From: Fluctibacter corallii
Lineage (GTDB): Bacteria; Pseudomonadota; Gammaproteobacteria; Enterobacterales; Alteromonadaceae
Direction of reading: 5' to 3'
Assembly: GCF_025751585.1 (NCBI RefSeq)
Contig: NZ_JAOWKX010000006.1
Span: forward strand, 75,099-139,098
DNA length: 64,000 nucleotides
Both the position numbers and the translations under genes were made by a program. Under the pieces are notes generated by a model. It was not told where the DNA came from, did no database searches, and worked only from the letters and a program-made list of their open reading frames with translations. Shown one piece after another: positions 17,627 to 27,320 of the stretch (position 1 is the stretch's first letter; each line of letters opens with the position of its first letter).

Positions 17627-19759
17627 CTATCGAACCGCGCCAAGTATTGTGTCGAAAAGAGTTTGTGCCGTAGTTAATACTCTAGCAGACGCTGCATAGG
17701 TTTGTTGATATCGCACCAAGTTTGCAGCCTCTTCGTCTAAACTAACGCCTGATACCGATTCAAACCAATTTTTCGATTGATCTTTCATCGCTTCCGCCGC
17801 CTTTAATGAAATATCGGCCACCGCGGCCTTTTCTCCAATATCACTGACAATATTGGCGTATTTCTCTTGGAAGGAAAAACGGCTGGTAGTGCCATTATTA
17901 CTCGACAGCACAACATCTTTATTCTGTAAATTGGCAAGCTCAAGGCCATTACGGTTATCATTCAGACCATCGGTATTGTATGAAATGTTAAATGTATCAC
18001 CGGCTTTGGGTACCCCTTGAAGGCTAAAGTCATAGCCAGGGTAATCATTCAACGCGGTCCACGCAGCGGGGTAACCCGGCGCGCCTTTAGCTTGTTGAAG
18101 TAAATTGTTTAAGTCTGTTGCCCCGGCCACAGTCACGATCACATTGTTGGCACTATCTCGTACTTCATAAGACGTAGCTGAAGTAAAAACAACTGAAGCA
18201 GGTGCTCCCACCAAACCACCAGGTGCAACACCAGGACCTTGAATACCACCTGCGCCATCAAATGCCGACGTATCAGGGTCGAACGGTGCCGTATTATCTA
18301 CCACCGTGTTAGTGACCGTTGTTGATACCAATTCGGCATCACCAAAGTTATTGATGCTCGCATCGACGCGAAATGGCGAAGCCAATGCAATATCTTCAGG
18401 TCTGGTCATTTGTACTTCAAGATCAGCCGCTGCATCTTTAGTAGGTTGAAACAAAAATTGGTCTCCCACGGCATAACCCGCTCCATCAGGAAACTCAATT
18501 TCAATCCCACCTAACACTTTTTCAAACGTACCCGCTTGTGCTGTCAGCCCCGTGTAGGTTTGCGTAATTGGGGTGCCTGCGGTATCGGTTACAGGGCTAC
18601 CATCGGGGTTTAGTAACGCAACGGTAACGTCTAGCGTCGGCGGTGCACCGGGCGTTACTGCGTCAATGGTGACTTGGTAATCCGCGCTGGTCAAATCGCG
18701 CGCGCCGTCTTCAGACACCCGCGCGTTGGCCGTCAATGCCAGGCTGGAATTGGCGGCATAATTTAACCCAGAGACGGTAGGAAGCTGAAATATATTACTG
18801 CCAAGTTGTTGGTCGTAATCCATGCCTAAGCGGTTTTGTTCATTCATGGCTGCCGCCATTGACAACGCAATCTGACCAAGCTCACGACGAGCGGGATCGA
18901 GTACTTCACTACGATAACGAAATAGCCCACCCATTTTCCCACCAACATCAACCTCAGCTAAACGCAGCGACGTGGGTTTACCTGTGCTTCTCAATTCAAG
19001 ATTCTTATACTGAATGTCGGGGTTACCGTTTAATCCAAATAAATTAAATGTGCCATCTTCCAGAACAAGAGATTCACCACTGGTCAGGTTGACCATAGTA
19101 ATACCGTCGTCATTTCCGCTTTGACGAGTCTCAATCGACATAATTTCAGCCAAATCTCGTATTGCCTTGTCTCGCTCATTTTTGAGCGCACCAGGCTCTT
19201 CGTAGCTATTATTAGCCTCTAGAACTCGTATTTTGTCGTTAAGCTTCGCAATGGATTCAATCAATGAATTCGCACGATTTATCGTCGATTCCAACTCAAG
19301 GTTCAGCTCTTCTTCCTTGGTTTTCAAAAACTCAGACATCGTACCCACTTGCCCCACTAGAGAATTCGCTTCTCCGAGAACTAACTGACGGGCAGCCATA
19401 TTTGTCGGCTCATCTGTTGCAGTTTGAATTGATGCGTAAAAACGACTCAGCGCTTTTGAAATACTGTTGGCTTCGCTGGCAAACAAATTATCAACCGTCG
19501 ATGTGCGCTGTGAATAAATTTCATGTTCACCGACCTCAGTAATATCGCGTCGAAGCTGATTTTGGGCAAAGGTATTGATAACGCGCTCAGTTGTACCACG
19601 TCCGACTCCACCGTAAAGTTGAGTCACAAAGGTCGTACGTTCACGTACGTAACCTTCTGTGTTTACATTGGCAATGTTATGACCCGTGGTATCAAGGAGT
19701 GTATTGCTAGCGCGTAACCCTGACTGAGCAATTGTATATAAATCGGTATTGCGAATCAT
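17627..19759 (-). CDS. flgK: FlgK, hook-associated protein 1
   Basis: A 710-residue HAP1. The N-terminus (IAQSGLRASNTLLDTTGHNI, then NVNTEGYVRERT) is the rod/hook-family helix, and the C-terminus (SGVSLDEEAANLVRYQQTYA ... LFDTILGAVR) is typical. Most FlgK proteins have 450-680 residues; this one is at the long end because of a beta-rich, Asp/Pro/Thr-rich central insertion (residues about 330-580, with TVTIDAVTPGAPPTLDVTV-like and DPDTSAFDGAGG stretches), probably an exposed surface domain. It lies 10 bp after flgJ and 19 bp before flgL. Confidence 0.95.
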   Translation of the reverse strand: MIRNTDLYTIAQSGLRASNTLLDTTGHNIANVNTEGYVRERTTFVTQLYGGVGRGTTERVINTFAQNQLRRDITEVGEHEIYSQRTSTVDNLFASEANSISKALSRFYASIQTATDEPTNMAARQLVLGEANSLVGQVGTMSEFLKTKEEELNLELESTINRANSLIESIAKLNDKIRVLEANNSYEEPGALKNERDKAIRDLAEIMSIETRQSGNDDGITMVNLTSGESLVLEDGTFNLFGLNGNPDIQYKNLELRSTGKPTSLRLAEVDVGGKMGGLFRYRSEVLDPARRELGQIALSMAAAMNEQNRLGMDYDQQLGSNIFQLPTVSGLNYAANSSLALTANARVSEDGARDLTSADYQVTIDAVTPGAPPTLDVTVALLNPDGSPVTDTAGTPITQTYTGLTAQAGTFEKVLGGIEIEFPDGAGYAVGDQFLFQPTKDAAADLEVQMTRPEDIALASPFRVDASINNFGDAELVSTTVTNTVVDNTAPFDPDTSAFDGAGGIQGPGVAPGGLVGAPASVVFTSATSYEVRDSANNVIVTVAGATDLNNLLQQAKGAPGYPAAWTALNDYPGYDFSLQGVPKAGDTFNISYNTDGLNDNRNGLELANLQNKDVVLSSNNGTTSRFSFQEKYANIVSDIGEKAAVADISLKAAEAMKDQSKNWFESVSGVSLDEEAANLVRYQQTYAASARVLTTAQTLFDTILGAVR

Positions 19760-19769
19760 TGATTATTCC

Positions 19770-20744
19770 TTAGCGTCCAGTCAGCGCTGAGCCAATGTGA
19801 TTTTTGACATGATTAAGCACACTAATCACTTTATCTGCATAGTTCGGATCGGTTGCATAACCCGCTTTTTGAAGTTCGCTAAAATATTGCTGAGGCTGTT
19901 CAACTTGGCGAATAGCCTGTTTATATCGCGGATTCTCCGACACAAAGCTCACATAATCTTTTACAGAGTCTGCAAAAGAATCGTAAGCACGAAAGTGCGC
20001 CTTTTCTTTTTTCGCTACGCCATCGCGATACTCGAGCGTATCCACATGCGCTCGCTCGCCCTGCCAACCCTGATTGGCTTTGATGCCAAATAGATTATGG
20101 GAGTTCTGCCCATTCGTGCCGTGAATCATGTGCTTGCCCCAGCCAGTTTCAACGGCAGCTTGCGCCACTAAGGCATGAGGATCCAAGCCCAGCTTTGCAG
20201 CCTCTTGCTCGACTACAGGCACCAAGGCATCGATGAAACTTTCAGGTGTATCAAAAACTTGTCGCTTGGCAGGCTGCGAATTTGAGGCATTATCAACATC
20301 AGACAATGCCAATGGAGACGCTGGTTTGTCGCGACGATTCACGCGATTCTCTGATAACAATGAAGATAAGTTCCCATCTTGTCGAATGATACTCGCGGGC
20401 GTGAAACCTTCTTTATTTGGGCTCAATTGTTGAATGATAAGATCGGCTAAGCCCATGCTACCAGAACTGGCCAAATCAACGGCAAGTTGCTGATCATGCA
20501 TGTCGCGATAGAACTTTACTTGCTGACTATTGAACGGACTGTCTTTATCTGACAAAGCATCCTGTGCCTGACGCATTGACTTAAGCATCATCTGAACAAA
20601 TATCGCTTCAAACTGTTGCGCCGCTTCTTTTAACGCACTTTCATCACCTTCTTGTGCAGCTCGGCGAAGATTATCGATCCCCTTGAAGTCGTGAACATTT
20701 CGCGACATCTCAAGCTGATTTTGCATATTTGAAGAAAAGTCCAT
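19770..20744 (-). CDS. flgJ: FlgJ, rod cap and peptidoglycan hydrolase
   Basis: A 324-residue two-domain protein. Residues about 20-110 form the rod-cap (Rod-binding) domain with AAQQFEAIFVQMMLKSMRQA. Residues about 165-320 are a glucosaminidase domain (PESFIDALVPVVEQEAAKLG, then LVAQAAVETGWGKH, SHNLFGIKA). The glutamate in VETGWG is the expected catalytic residue. FlgJ scaffolds rod assembly and opens a gap in the murein. The fusion of both domains is usual in gammaproteobacteria. It follows flgI by 14 bp. Confidence 0.95.
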   Translation of the reverse strand: MDFSSNMQNQLEMSRNVHDFKGIDNLRRAAQEGDESALKEAAQQFEAIFVQMMLKSMRQAQDALSDKDSPFNSQQVKFYRDMHDQQLAVDLASSGSMGLADLIIQQLSPNKEGFTPASIIRQDGNLSSLLSENRVNRRDKPASPLALSDVDNASNSQPAKRQVFDTPESFIDALVPVVEQEAAKLGLDPHALVAQAAVETGWGKHMIHGTNGQNSHNLFGIKANQGWQGERAHVDTLEYRDGVAKKEKAHFRAYDSFADSVKDYVSFVSENPRYKQAIRQVEQPQQYFSELQKAGYATDPNYADKVISVLNHVKNHIGSALTGR

Positions 20745-20758
20745 CGCTCGCCCTCTGC

Positions 20759-21886
20759 CTATATCACAATCAACTCACCTTGAAGCGCACCCGCTTGTTG
20801 CAGCGCTTCAAGTATTGCCATCAGATCTCCCGGCGCTGCCCCGACTTCGTTAACTGCACGAACTAACGTATCGAGAGTGACGCCAGGTTCAAATTTAAAC
20901 ATGCGGGTATCATCTAGATTCACATCTACAATAGACTGAGTAGTCACCACCGTATCCCCGTCTGCAAGCGGGTTAGGCTGATTAACATTTTGAGTTTCGG
21001 TAATAGTAACAGTAAGTCCACCATGGGTAATCGCCGCCGGCAGCAGCCTTACATCCTGACCGATAACAATGGTGCCAGTGCGACTATTGATAATCACCCG
21101 AGCAGGCGCGTCTGCAGGTGTAAAATTAAAGTTTTCGATAGTGGCAACAAAACCAACCCGTTGCCCTACATCTCTCGGTGCTGTAACACGAACCGATGCA
21201 GCATCAATCGGTGTGGCGAGTGCATACCCTTTGCTTGGGTCTGCGCCAAGGCGCATGTTGATGGTATCAGCCAGCGCTTTTGCAGTTGAAAAGTCAGGTC
21301 GGTGCAGGTTTAGAGTAAGAAAATCATTTTGCATTAAACCACTTTTTACACCGCGCTCAACAATAGCACCGTTTGCAATGCGCCCCACCGTCGGTGTATT
21401 TGACACAATACGCGAACCATCAGCGCCTTCAGCGCCAAAACCACTGACCACGACACTTCCTTGAGCCACTGCATAAATATTGCCATCAAGGCCTTTCAAA
21501 AAGGTTTGTAGTAATGTTCCGCCACGCAAACTCGCGGCCTCACCAACGGAAGACACTGTCACATCAATAGTTTGCCCGGGTTTGATAAATGCAGGTAGGT
21601 CGGCATGTACGGCAACGGCGGCAACATTTTTGATTTTAGGTTTAACGCTATTGTCGAGTTTGATGCCAAAATTCGACAACATGGTACGAAAGCTTTGCTC
21701 TGTAAACGGGCTTTGCTCGCCGGTTCCTGGCAATCCCACAACCAACCCATAACCTACCAGCTGATTACTTCTCACACCTTGAATACTGGCAAGATCTTTA
21801 ATCCGCTGTGCATAGCTCACTGAGTTTATACATATGCAGCTAACAATCAGCAAACCCACCGTAAGGTAACGACGGTACCACATCAT
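20759..21886 (-). CDS. flgI: FlgI, P-ring protein
   Basis: The P-ring subunit of the basal body in the periplasmic murein layer. The protein carries a signal peptide ([20 protein letters not shown], cleaved before QRIKDL) followed by the invariant [21 protein letters not shown] longer frame starts with GTG at 21898, but the ATG at 21886 overlaps the flgH stop as ATGA, so I take 21886, giving 375 residues. The C-terminus ([35 protein letters not shown]) is standard. It is part of the flgG-H-I-J run. Confidence 0.94.
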   Translation of the reverse strand: MMWYRRYLTVGLLIVSCICINSVSYAQRIKDLASIQGVRSNQLVGYGLVVGLPGTGEQSPFTEQSFRTMLSNFGIKLDNSVKPKIKNVAAVAVHADLPAFIKPGQTIDVTVSSVGEAASLRGGTLLQTFLKGLDGNIYAVAQGSVVVSGFGAEGADGSRIVSNTPTVGRIANGAIVERGVKSGLMQNDFLTLNLHRPDFSTAKALADTINMRLGADPSKGYALATPIDAASVRVTAPRDVGQRVGFVATIENFNFTPADAPARVIINSRTGTIVIGQDVRLLPAAITHGGLTVTITETQNVNQPNPLADGDTVVTTQSIVDVNLDDTRMFKFEPGVTLDTLVRAVNEVGAAPGDLMAILEALQQAGALQGELIVI

Positions 21887-22563
21887 AACGGCCACCACTC
21901 AGATTGGAAAAATTTGGTCAACCAGCCCTGTTTCTGCGCATTGGCAAAAGTGCCCGTACCGCTATATTGAATTCGTGCATTGGCCACTTTGTTAGAGACA
22001 ATTTCATTGTCAGGACTAATATCCGCAGGACGCACAATGCCGGTTAAACGAATATATTCATCACCATTATTAAGCGTCAGCCATTTTTCACCACGAACCA
22101 TCAAATTTTGGTTGGGCAAAACACGAACAACCGTGACAGAGATGCTGCCAGACAAGCTGTTGCTTTGATTGGCTGATGCATCGCCTTCAAAGCTGTCAGA
22201 AGACGTGATGCCTAATTGGATACTTTCACTTCCAATCCTAAGAGGATTGCCACCTAAGCCAATAATGGGATCGTAATTGATCGCATTGTCACGGCTCGTA
22301 TTCGTTCCTGCCGACTTGTTCGCGCTCGTATTTTCCTGAAGCGTGACGCTAATGATGTCACCCACTCTGCGCGCTTTAACATCGGAATACAGGCTACTTG
22401 CGTTACTTGCCTGAAAAATAGATCCATCTTCGGCCACTTTATGCATGGCCTCTTCAGGCATGACGGGAGCGTAAAACGGATCATTAGGTAAAGGAGACAC
22501 ACGATCAGTGGCCTGACATCCAGCCAGTAAAACAATCAAAGAGATCAAGCCGATGATTTTCAT
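21883..22563 (-). CDS. flgH: FlgH, L-ring lipoprotein
   Basis: A 226-residue outer-membrane L-ring subunit. The N-terminus [20 protein letters not shown] contains a clear lipobox (LLAGC). Conserved features include [21 protein letters not shown] and the C-terminal beta-rich part with [22 protein letters not shown]. It begins 12 bp after flgG and overlaps flgI by 4 bp. Confidence 0.95.
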   Translation of the reverse strand: MKIIGLISLIVLLAGCQATDRVSPLPNDPFYAPVMPEEAMHKVAEDGSIFQASNASSLYSDVKARRVGDIISVTLQENTSANKSAGTNTSRDNAINYDPIIGLGGNPLRIGSESIQLGITSSDSFEGDASANQSNSLSGSISVTVVRVLPNQNLMVRGEKWLTLNNGDEYIRLTGIVRPADISPDNEIVSNKVANARIQYSGTGTFANAQKQGWLTKFFQSEWWPL

Positions 22564-22574
22564 AATGCTACCTA

Positions 22575-23363
22575 CTATAGTTGCTGAATAACCTGACCAA
22601 GCATTTGGTCTACCGAAGAAATGACCTTTGAGTTCATTTCATACAAACGCTGACTTTCTATCAGGTTGACCAGTTCTTCGGTTACGTTAACATTTGAGGT
22701 TTCCAATGCACCCTGAATAATGCTGCCGATGCCTTCAAGCCCCGGTACACCCTGAATAGGCGCGCCACTCACCGCAGTTTCAACATAAAGGTTTTGCCCA
22801 ATTGGCTGAAGGCCTGTTGGATTAATAAAATCTGACAAGTTAATCTGCCCAAGAATGGCGGGCTCAGCTTCACCTCGAACCGCGACGGAAACCTGACCGT
22901 CTTGTGAAATGGTGATCTGCTGCGCATTTTCGGGCACATTAATCGCAGGTTGCAATAAGAAGCCCGCGCCGGGTGTGACTATTTGTCCCTGATCATTCAA
23001 CGTAAACTGGCCATTTCGGGTGTAGGCGATCGTACCGTCAGGTTGCAAAATTTCGAAGTAGCCTCGACCTTGAATTGACATATCTAACGCATTGTCTGTG
23101 GTTAGCATGTTACCTTGCGTATGGGCTTTTTGAGTGGCTACCACTTTACTTCCCGCTCCCAACATGAGCCCTGAGGGTAACTCCGTGTCAGCAGATGAGC
23201 GCCCACCTGGTTGGTTGATATTCTGATAAAGCAAATCTTCAAAAATTGCTCTGTCTTTTTTAAAGCCTACGGTACTGGCGTTGGCCAAGTTGTTAGAGAT
23301 GACGGCAACGTCAGTTTGTGCCGCGTCTAACCCAGTTTTACTAATCCAAAGTGCCGGATGCAT
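22575..23363 (-). CDS. flgG: FlgG, distal rod protein
   Basis: A 262-residue distal rod subunit: MHPALWISKTGLDAAQTDVAV, ISNNLANASTVGFKKDRAIF, the QGRGYFEI motif and the terminal VTEELVNLIESQRLYEMNSKVI and MLGQVIQQL helices. It is 39 bp downstream of flgF, in the usual rod gene order. Confidence 0.96.
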   Translation of the reverse strand: MHPALWISKTGLDAAQTDVAVISNNLANASTVGFKKDRAIFEDLLYQNINQPGGRSSADTELPSGLMLGAGSKVVATQKAHTQGNMLTTDNALDMSIQGRGYFEILQPDGTIAYTRNGQFTLNDQGQIVTPGAGFLLQPAINVPENAQQITISQDGQVSVAVRGEAEPAILGQINLSDFINPTGLQPIGQNLYVETAVSGAPIQGVPGLEGIGSIIQGALETSNVNVTEELVNLIESQRLYEMNSKVISSVDQMLGQVIQQL

Positions 23364-23402
23364 CTTATACCTCCACGCCTATAAACGTTATCTCAATGCG
23401 CA

Positions 23403-24146
23403 TTACAAAATACGCATTAGTTGATTGCCGCGCATATCCATTTGGTCGGCTTTCTTCATGAGTTTCACCTGCATTTCGTAGTGCCGTTGCAGGCTGATCA
23501 TATGAACCATTTCATCAACAGCATTCACGTTGCTGCCTTCTAACATGCCCGTCATCACACGAACATCGGGATCTTCATCTGCGATTTGCCCGTCTTTCAG
23601 GCGAAACAAACCATCATTTCCACGCTGTAAATTCTGAACATCAGGATTAACCAGCTTTAAGCGGCCGATTTCTTCCAAAACAGTGACAGGCGCACCTTGT
23701 GGCCTGACTGACAAGGTTCCATCCGTCGCAATATTGATATTTGAAACAGGTATCGGTAAGAAAATATTGCCAGCATCACCCACAACAAAATTGCCGTGAG
23801 CATCTTTGAGCGCACCATCGGGTCCAACTTGTAAACTGCCAGCACGGGTGTACGCTTCATTGCCTTGAGCATCGATAACACTAAACCAACCATTGCCTTG
23901 AATTGCCACATCCAACTCACGATCCGTTTTCACCATCGCACCACCTTCATAATTGTTGGTGGGCGATTCGGTCATTGCGAAAACACGGGTGGGCAGGCCT
24001 TCTCCAAAGGCTGGCATCGCACGCGCTTGTTCAAGCTGCGCTTTAAAGCCTGTGGTTTGTGCATTGGCAAGGTTGTTCGCTCTTACTGCCGTGCCGAGTA
24101 AATCTTGTTTAGCGCCACTGGCGGCGATGTAGAGTAATTTGTCCAT
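23403..24146 (-). CDS. flgF: FlgF, proximal rod protein
   Basis: A 247-residue proximal rod subunit: LLYIAASGAKQDLLGTAVRA, NNLANAQTTGFKAQLEQARA, QGNGWFSV, and a C-terminal helix VDEMVHMISLQRHYEMQVKL. It has its own sigma54 promoter at 24187-24202, downstream of the flgE terminator, so flgF probably starts a second rod/ring operon (flgFGHIJKL). Confidence 0.95.
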   Translation of the reverse strand: MDKLLYIAASGAKQDLLGTAVRANNLANAQTTGFKAQLEQARAMPAFGEGLPTRVFAMTESPTNNYEGGAMVKTDRELDVAIQGNGWFSVIDAQGNEAYTRAGSLQVGPDGALKDAHGNFVVGDAGNIFLPIPVSNINIATDGTLSVRPQGAPVTVLEEIGRLKLVNPDVQNLQRGNDGLFRLKDGQIADEDPDVRVMTGMLEGSNVNAVDEMVHMISLQRHYEMQVKLMKKADQMDMRGNQLMRIL

Positions 24147-24186
24147 GACAACTTTCTGACTACCGTTAATACTTAACTAAATACGC

Positions 24187-24202
24187 TGCAATTTAGATGC
24201 CA
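24187..24202 (-). promoter_or_regulatory. Sigma54 promoter before flgF
   Basis: Minus strand: TGGCAT, CTAAA, TTGCA. The GG and GC dinucleotides have the required spacing. It lies about 40 nt before the flgF ATG. Confidence 0.75.
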
Positions 24203-24240
24203 ACGTGATTAAAATGAAGCCAAACTGAGGAAGTAGACAG

Positions 24241-24263
24241 AAAAAAGGCCGCTAAGCGGCCTT
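24241..24263 (-). terminator. Intrinsic terminator after flgE
   Basis: Minus strand: AAGGCCGC, TTA loop, GCGGCCTT followed by TTTT. It separates flgBCDE from flgF and its own promoter. Confidence 0.9.
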
Positions 24264-24275
24264 CAAAATGAGGGG

Positions 24276-25655
24276 TTATCGGATGTTCAATATGGTCTGG
24301 TTGAGCTGGTTATTCACTTCCAATGCCCGAGAATTAGCCTGGAAGTTACGCTGAGCGATAATCAAGTCAATCAATTCCGTTGTTAGATTCACGTTCGCTT
24401 GCTCAAGCGCCGACGAGTTAATTTCACCAAAGGTTCCGGTTGTCGCTTCACCCGCTAGTGCTTCGCCAGACAAAATACTCTCTTTCCACTGCGTATTACT
24501 TTGCTGCGTCAGGCCTTGCTCATTGGCAAACCGTACCAGTGCCACTCGCACGATAGGCTCTGAAGTACCGTTAGAGAAGGTCGCTCGAACCAAGCCATCA
24601 GGGCCAATATCAATCCCCGTCAAGCGCCCTACAGGTAAGCCGTCTTGCTCTAACGATGTTACTTCAAAGTTCGATGCAAACTGTGTAGGTTCATCAGGCG
24701 TCGCTAAAGCGGGGTCTAAAGAAAAGTTCGTTGTAATGGTTTGGGTCACATCCGAACCATTGGTTAACGGTGGATTACCTAGCGGCTCACTCACTATATC
24801 CCCTGTCACCTGCGGGTTATTTGCCGCATCACGAATACCGATAAAATCGCCACCGCTACTAAACTCCATTCGGAAACCGTTGATCGCGTTACCCGTCGCT
24901 GTTCCTGCTTCATTAGGACCACCTGGACCAGGAACTGTGTTAGTTGTTGAATCAACGGTATCAATCGGTTGATTATCAACATACGTTACCACCACCCATT
25001 CGTTTACGGCCGTCGAATCTTTCATAAAATAATACGTCATTTCATGATTATCACCCAACGAATCATAAATGGTAATGGATGTCGCTGCGTTGTAGGTATT
25101 CGGGTCAGTTGGAGAAAACAGCGTGATATCTTTTGAATCAGCACCCGCTGGTAGGTTAAAACGTGGACGTGTTTCAGTCGTTGCCTGTGGTGAGCCTGAC
25201 GAATCAGGAATTCTTACTGGCACCGTAGTACTCAATGCCACAGATGCAGACGTACCATCTGGATTCACCGGAAAACCTAACAGGTTATCACCGCTGGAGT
25301 TCACCACGAAGTTGTCAGAATCCAGTTTAAACTGCCCTGCACGGGTAAATGAAAAGTCACGAGAACTACGCTCGGGTACAGTCGCAAAAAAACCGTTACC
25401 GGTTATCGCCAAATCCAAAGCAGTATTGGTAAACTGTAGGCTTCCTTGAGAAAATTGCTGAGCAACATCCTGTGTCAAAACCCCGTCACCTACTTTCGTT
25501 TTACCACCAGAAAGTAAAGACGCAGCATATACGTCACCAAATTCCGCACGAGACTCTTTAAAGCCCACCGTGTTTACGTTGGCAATATTGTTTGCTGTTA
25601 CATCTAGGTCTTTCTGCGCAGCTGATACACCACTTAACGCTATATTAAAAGACAT
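24276..25655 (-). CDS. flgE: FlgE, flagellar hook protein
   Basis: A 459-residue hook subunit: MSFNIALSGVSAAQKDLDVT, NNIANVNTVGFKESRAEFGD, QGSLQFTNTALDLAITGNGF, and a C-terminal NVNLTTELIDLIIAQRNFQA-type helix ending LNQTILNIR. The middle holds the variable hook domains (SITIYDSLGDNHEMTYYFM). It starts 32 bp after flgD and is followed by a strong terminator. Confidence 0.96.
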   Translation of the reverse strand: MSFNIALSGVSAAQKDLDVTANNIANVNTVGFKESRAEFGDVYAASLLSGGKTKVGDGVLTQDVAQQFSQGSLQFTNTALDLAITGNGFFATVPERSSRDFSFTRAGQFKLDSDNFVVNSSGDNLLGFPVNPDGTSASVALSTTVPVRIPDSSGSPQATTETRPRFNLPAGADSKDITLFSPTDPNTYNAATSITIYDSLGDNHEMTYYFMKDSTAVNEWVVVTYVDNQPIDTVDSTTNTVPGPGGPNEAGTATGNAINGFRMEFSSGGDFIGIRDAANNPQVTGDIVSEPLGNPPLTNGSDVTQTITTNFSLDPALATPDEPTQFASNFEVTSLEQDGLPVGRLTGIDIGPDGLVRATFSNGTSEPIVRVALVRFANEQGLTQQSNTQWKESILSGEALAGEATTGTFGEINSSALEQANVNLTTELIDLIIAQRNFQANSRALEVNNQLNQTILNIR

Positions 25656-25687
25656 TGTTCACTCTCTCCTGTCACCAGTTATACGGA

Positions 25688-26377
25688 CTAGCCGCCAATC
25701 TGAATGACATCATCGAGTTTCACACTCTGATCACCATTCAGATTTAAAATAATACCTTGATTACTTCCCGCCAAACTGACACTTGCCACCTGACGGTTTA
25801 TCGCTGTTGGAATAGCAGTTTGCTCTCCGTTCACCGAACCTTGTGCTTTGATCACATAGTTGCCGGCTGGCAATTGATTGCCTTCTGCATCTTTGCCGTT
25901 CCAACCAAATTCAATATTGCCAGCAGGCTGGGTGCCTAACTTCATCGTTCTAACCACTTCACCCGCCGCGTTTTCAATAGAAATTTCCATTTCCTGCGTG
26001 GTTTTTTCGTTGATGATTACACCCGAAATACCCGCACTTCCCTCTTGCAGTGGAGCAACATTGCCTGGCAACAATACTTGTCGCCCTATCAAACTTGATG
26101 CCTGCAATGCCTGATTTGATGTCATAGAAGCAGAGAACGCCTCAAACTTTTCATTCAGATCATTGATGCCCTCAGCCATGGTAAAGTTGGTCATTTGTGC
26201 AACCATCTGATCATTGTCTACGGGCTTGGTGGGATCCTGATTGGCTAACTGTTCGGTCAGCATGGCAAAGAAGTCTTCTTGGCTTAGTTTTTGACGACTA
26301 CCATCATCTATTTTGACGCCTTCTTCCTGCCAATAGAGATCTTTGTTAGTTACGCTATTGTTGTCTACTGTAGTCAC
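25688..26377 (-). CDS. flgD: FlgD, hook cap / assembly scaffold
   Basis: A 229-residue hook scaffolding protein: KLSQEDFFAMLTEQLANQDP near residues 30-49, MVAQMTNFTMAEGINDLNEK, and a C-terminal FlgD Ig/Tudor-like domain (GNIEFGWNGKDAEGNQLPAG). FlgD caps the growing hook. It lies between flgC and flgE. Confidence 0.95.
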   Translation of the reverse strand: MTTVDNNSVTNKDLYWQEEGVKIDDGSRQKLSQEDFFAMLTEQLANQDPTKPVDNDQMVAQMTNFTMAEGINDLNEKFEAFSASMTSNQALQASSLIGRQVLLPGNVAPLQEGSAGISGVIINEKTTQEMEISIENAAGEVVRTMKLGTQPAGNIEFGWNGKDAEGNQLPAGNYVIKAQGSVNGEQTAIPTAINRQVASVSLAGSNQGIILNLNGDQSVKLDDVIQIGG

Positions 26378-26408
26378 AAGCTTGCCCTCTTGCTGCTTAA
26401 CTTAGCCA

Positions 26409-26831
26409 CTATCGGCCTTGCCCTAGCATTAATACACGACGAAATATACGTTTAGTGGTATCAGCGACCTGAACATTCGTTTCATAAGACTTTGATGCCG
26501 ACAGCATGTCTGCCATTTCTTCAACCACGTTGACATTGGGCTTATAGATATAACCGTTTTCATCGGCTTGAGGATGACCGGGACGATACTCAATTTGTAG
26601 TGGCTTAGGGCTTTCTACGACACCCAGTACTTTGACTCCACTTCCCAAGCCCTGCTGCGCTGAGGCTTTATCCATCTCTGCTGCAAATACCGGGTGACGA
26701 GCTTTATAGGTCGCATCGTAGCTACTACTAATACTGTTAGCGTTAGCGATATTACTGGCCGTGGTATTAAGGCGCACACCTTCAGCATGCATACCTGTCG
26801 ACGCAATATCCATAACATTAAATAAACTCAT
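26409..26831 (-). CDS. flgC: FlgC, proximal rod protein
   Basis: A 140-residue rod protein: MSLFNVMDIASTGMHAEGVR, ASNIANANSISSSYDATYKA, PNVNVVEEMADMLSASKSYE. Its ATG overlaps the flgB stop by 4 bp (ATGA). Confidence 0.96.
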   Translation of the reverse strand: MSLFNVMDIASTGMHAEGVRLNTTASNIANANSISSSYDATYKARHPVFAAEMDKASAQQGLGSGVKVLGVVESPKPLQIEYRPGHPQADENGYIYKPNVNVVEEMADMLSASKSYETNVQVADTTKRIFRRVLMLGQGR

Positions 26832-27232
26832 CCGCCTTGACCTCCACCAATCGCTTTCTTCATGCCTTTAAACTTGCCATCAAGAAACTGTAAGCCTGCC
26901 TGATAACGCATACCGTTATCGAGAAACTGATTACGCTCTGTTTGCACTTCAACGGTATTGCCATCGCCCGTGTCTGGTTGCGCTGGAATACGATACTGAA
27001 GTTCAGAATTTGTTTGCATAGAGCCGGGAAAATGGCGCTCATGGGTGCGATCCAAAGAATGCTTTTGCGCATATTTGGCTGATTTCATCGCACTTTGAAA
27101 ATCGATATCTCGCGCTTTGTACCCTGGCGTATTGGCGTTAGCAAGATTACCTGCTATCACTTCCATACGGTCAGTGCGTATTTGAATGGCTTTATGATGA
27201 AAGCCCGCTAATCTATCGAGACTGATTGCCAT
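26828..27232 (-). CDS. flgB: FlgB, proximal rod protein
   Basis: A 134-residue rod protein: ALDRLAGFHHKAIQIRTDRM-like N-terminus (observed: MAISLDRLAGFHHKAIQIRT), VIAGNLANANTPGYKARDID, and NGMRYQAGLQFLDGKFKGMK. It is the first gene of the flgBCDE operon, directly behind a near-consensus sigma54 promoter. Confidence 0.96.
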   Translation of the reverse strand: MAISLDRLAGFHHKAIQIRTDRMEVIAGNLANANTPGYKARDIDFQSAMKSAKYAQKHSLDRTHERHFPGSMQTNSELQYRIPAQPDTGDGNTVEVQTERNQFLDNGMRYQAGLQFLDGKFKGMKKAIGGGQGG

Positions 27233-27260
27233 AAACTTCTCCTCTTTACGAGAAATTTAC

Positions 27261-27276
27261 AGCAAACAGTGTGCCA
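27261..27276 (-). promoter_or_regulatory. Sigma54 promoter before flgB
   Basis: Minus strand: TGGCAC, ACTGT, TTGCT, a complete match to the -24/-12 consensus. It lies about 30 nt before the flgB ATG and drives the rod-hook operon. Confidence 0.9.
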
Positions 27277-27320
27277 ATGCGGAAGATAAGATGAAATTTA
27301 AAGGCAGGTAGTTAGAGCAA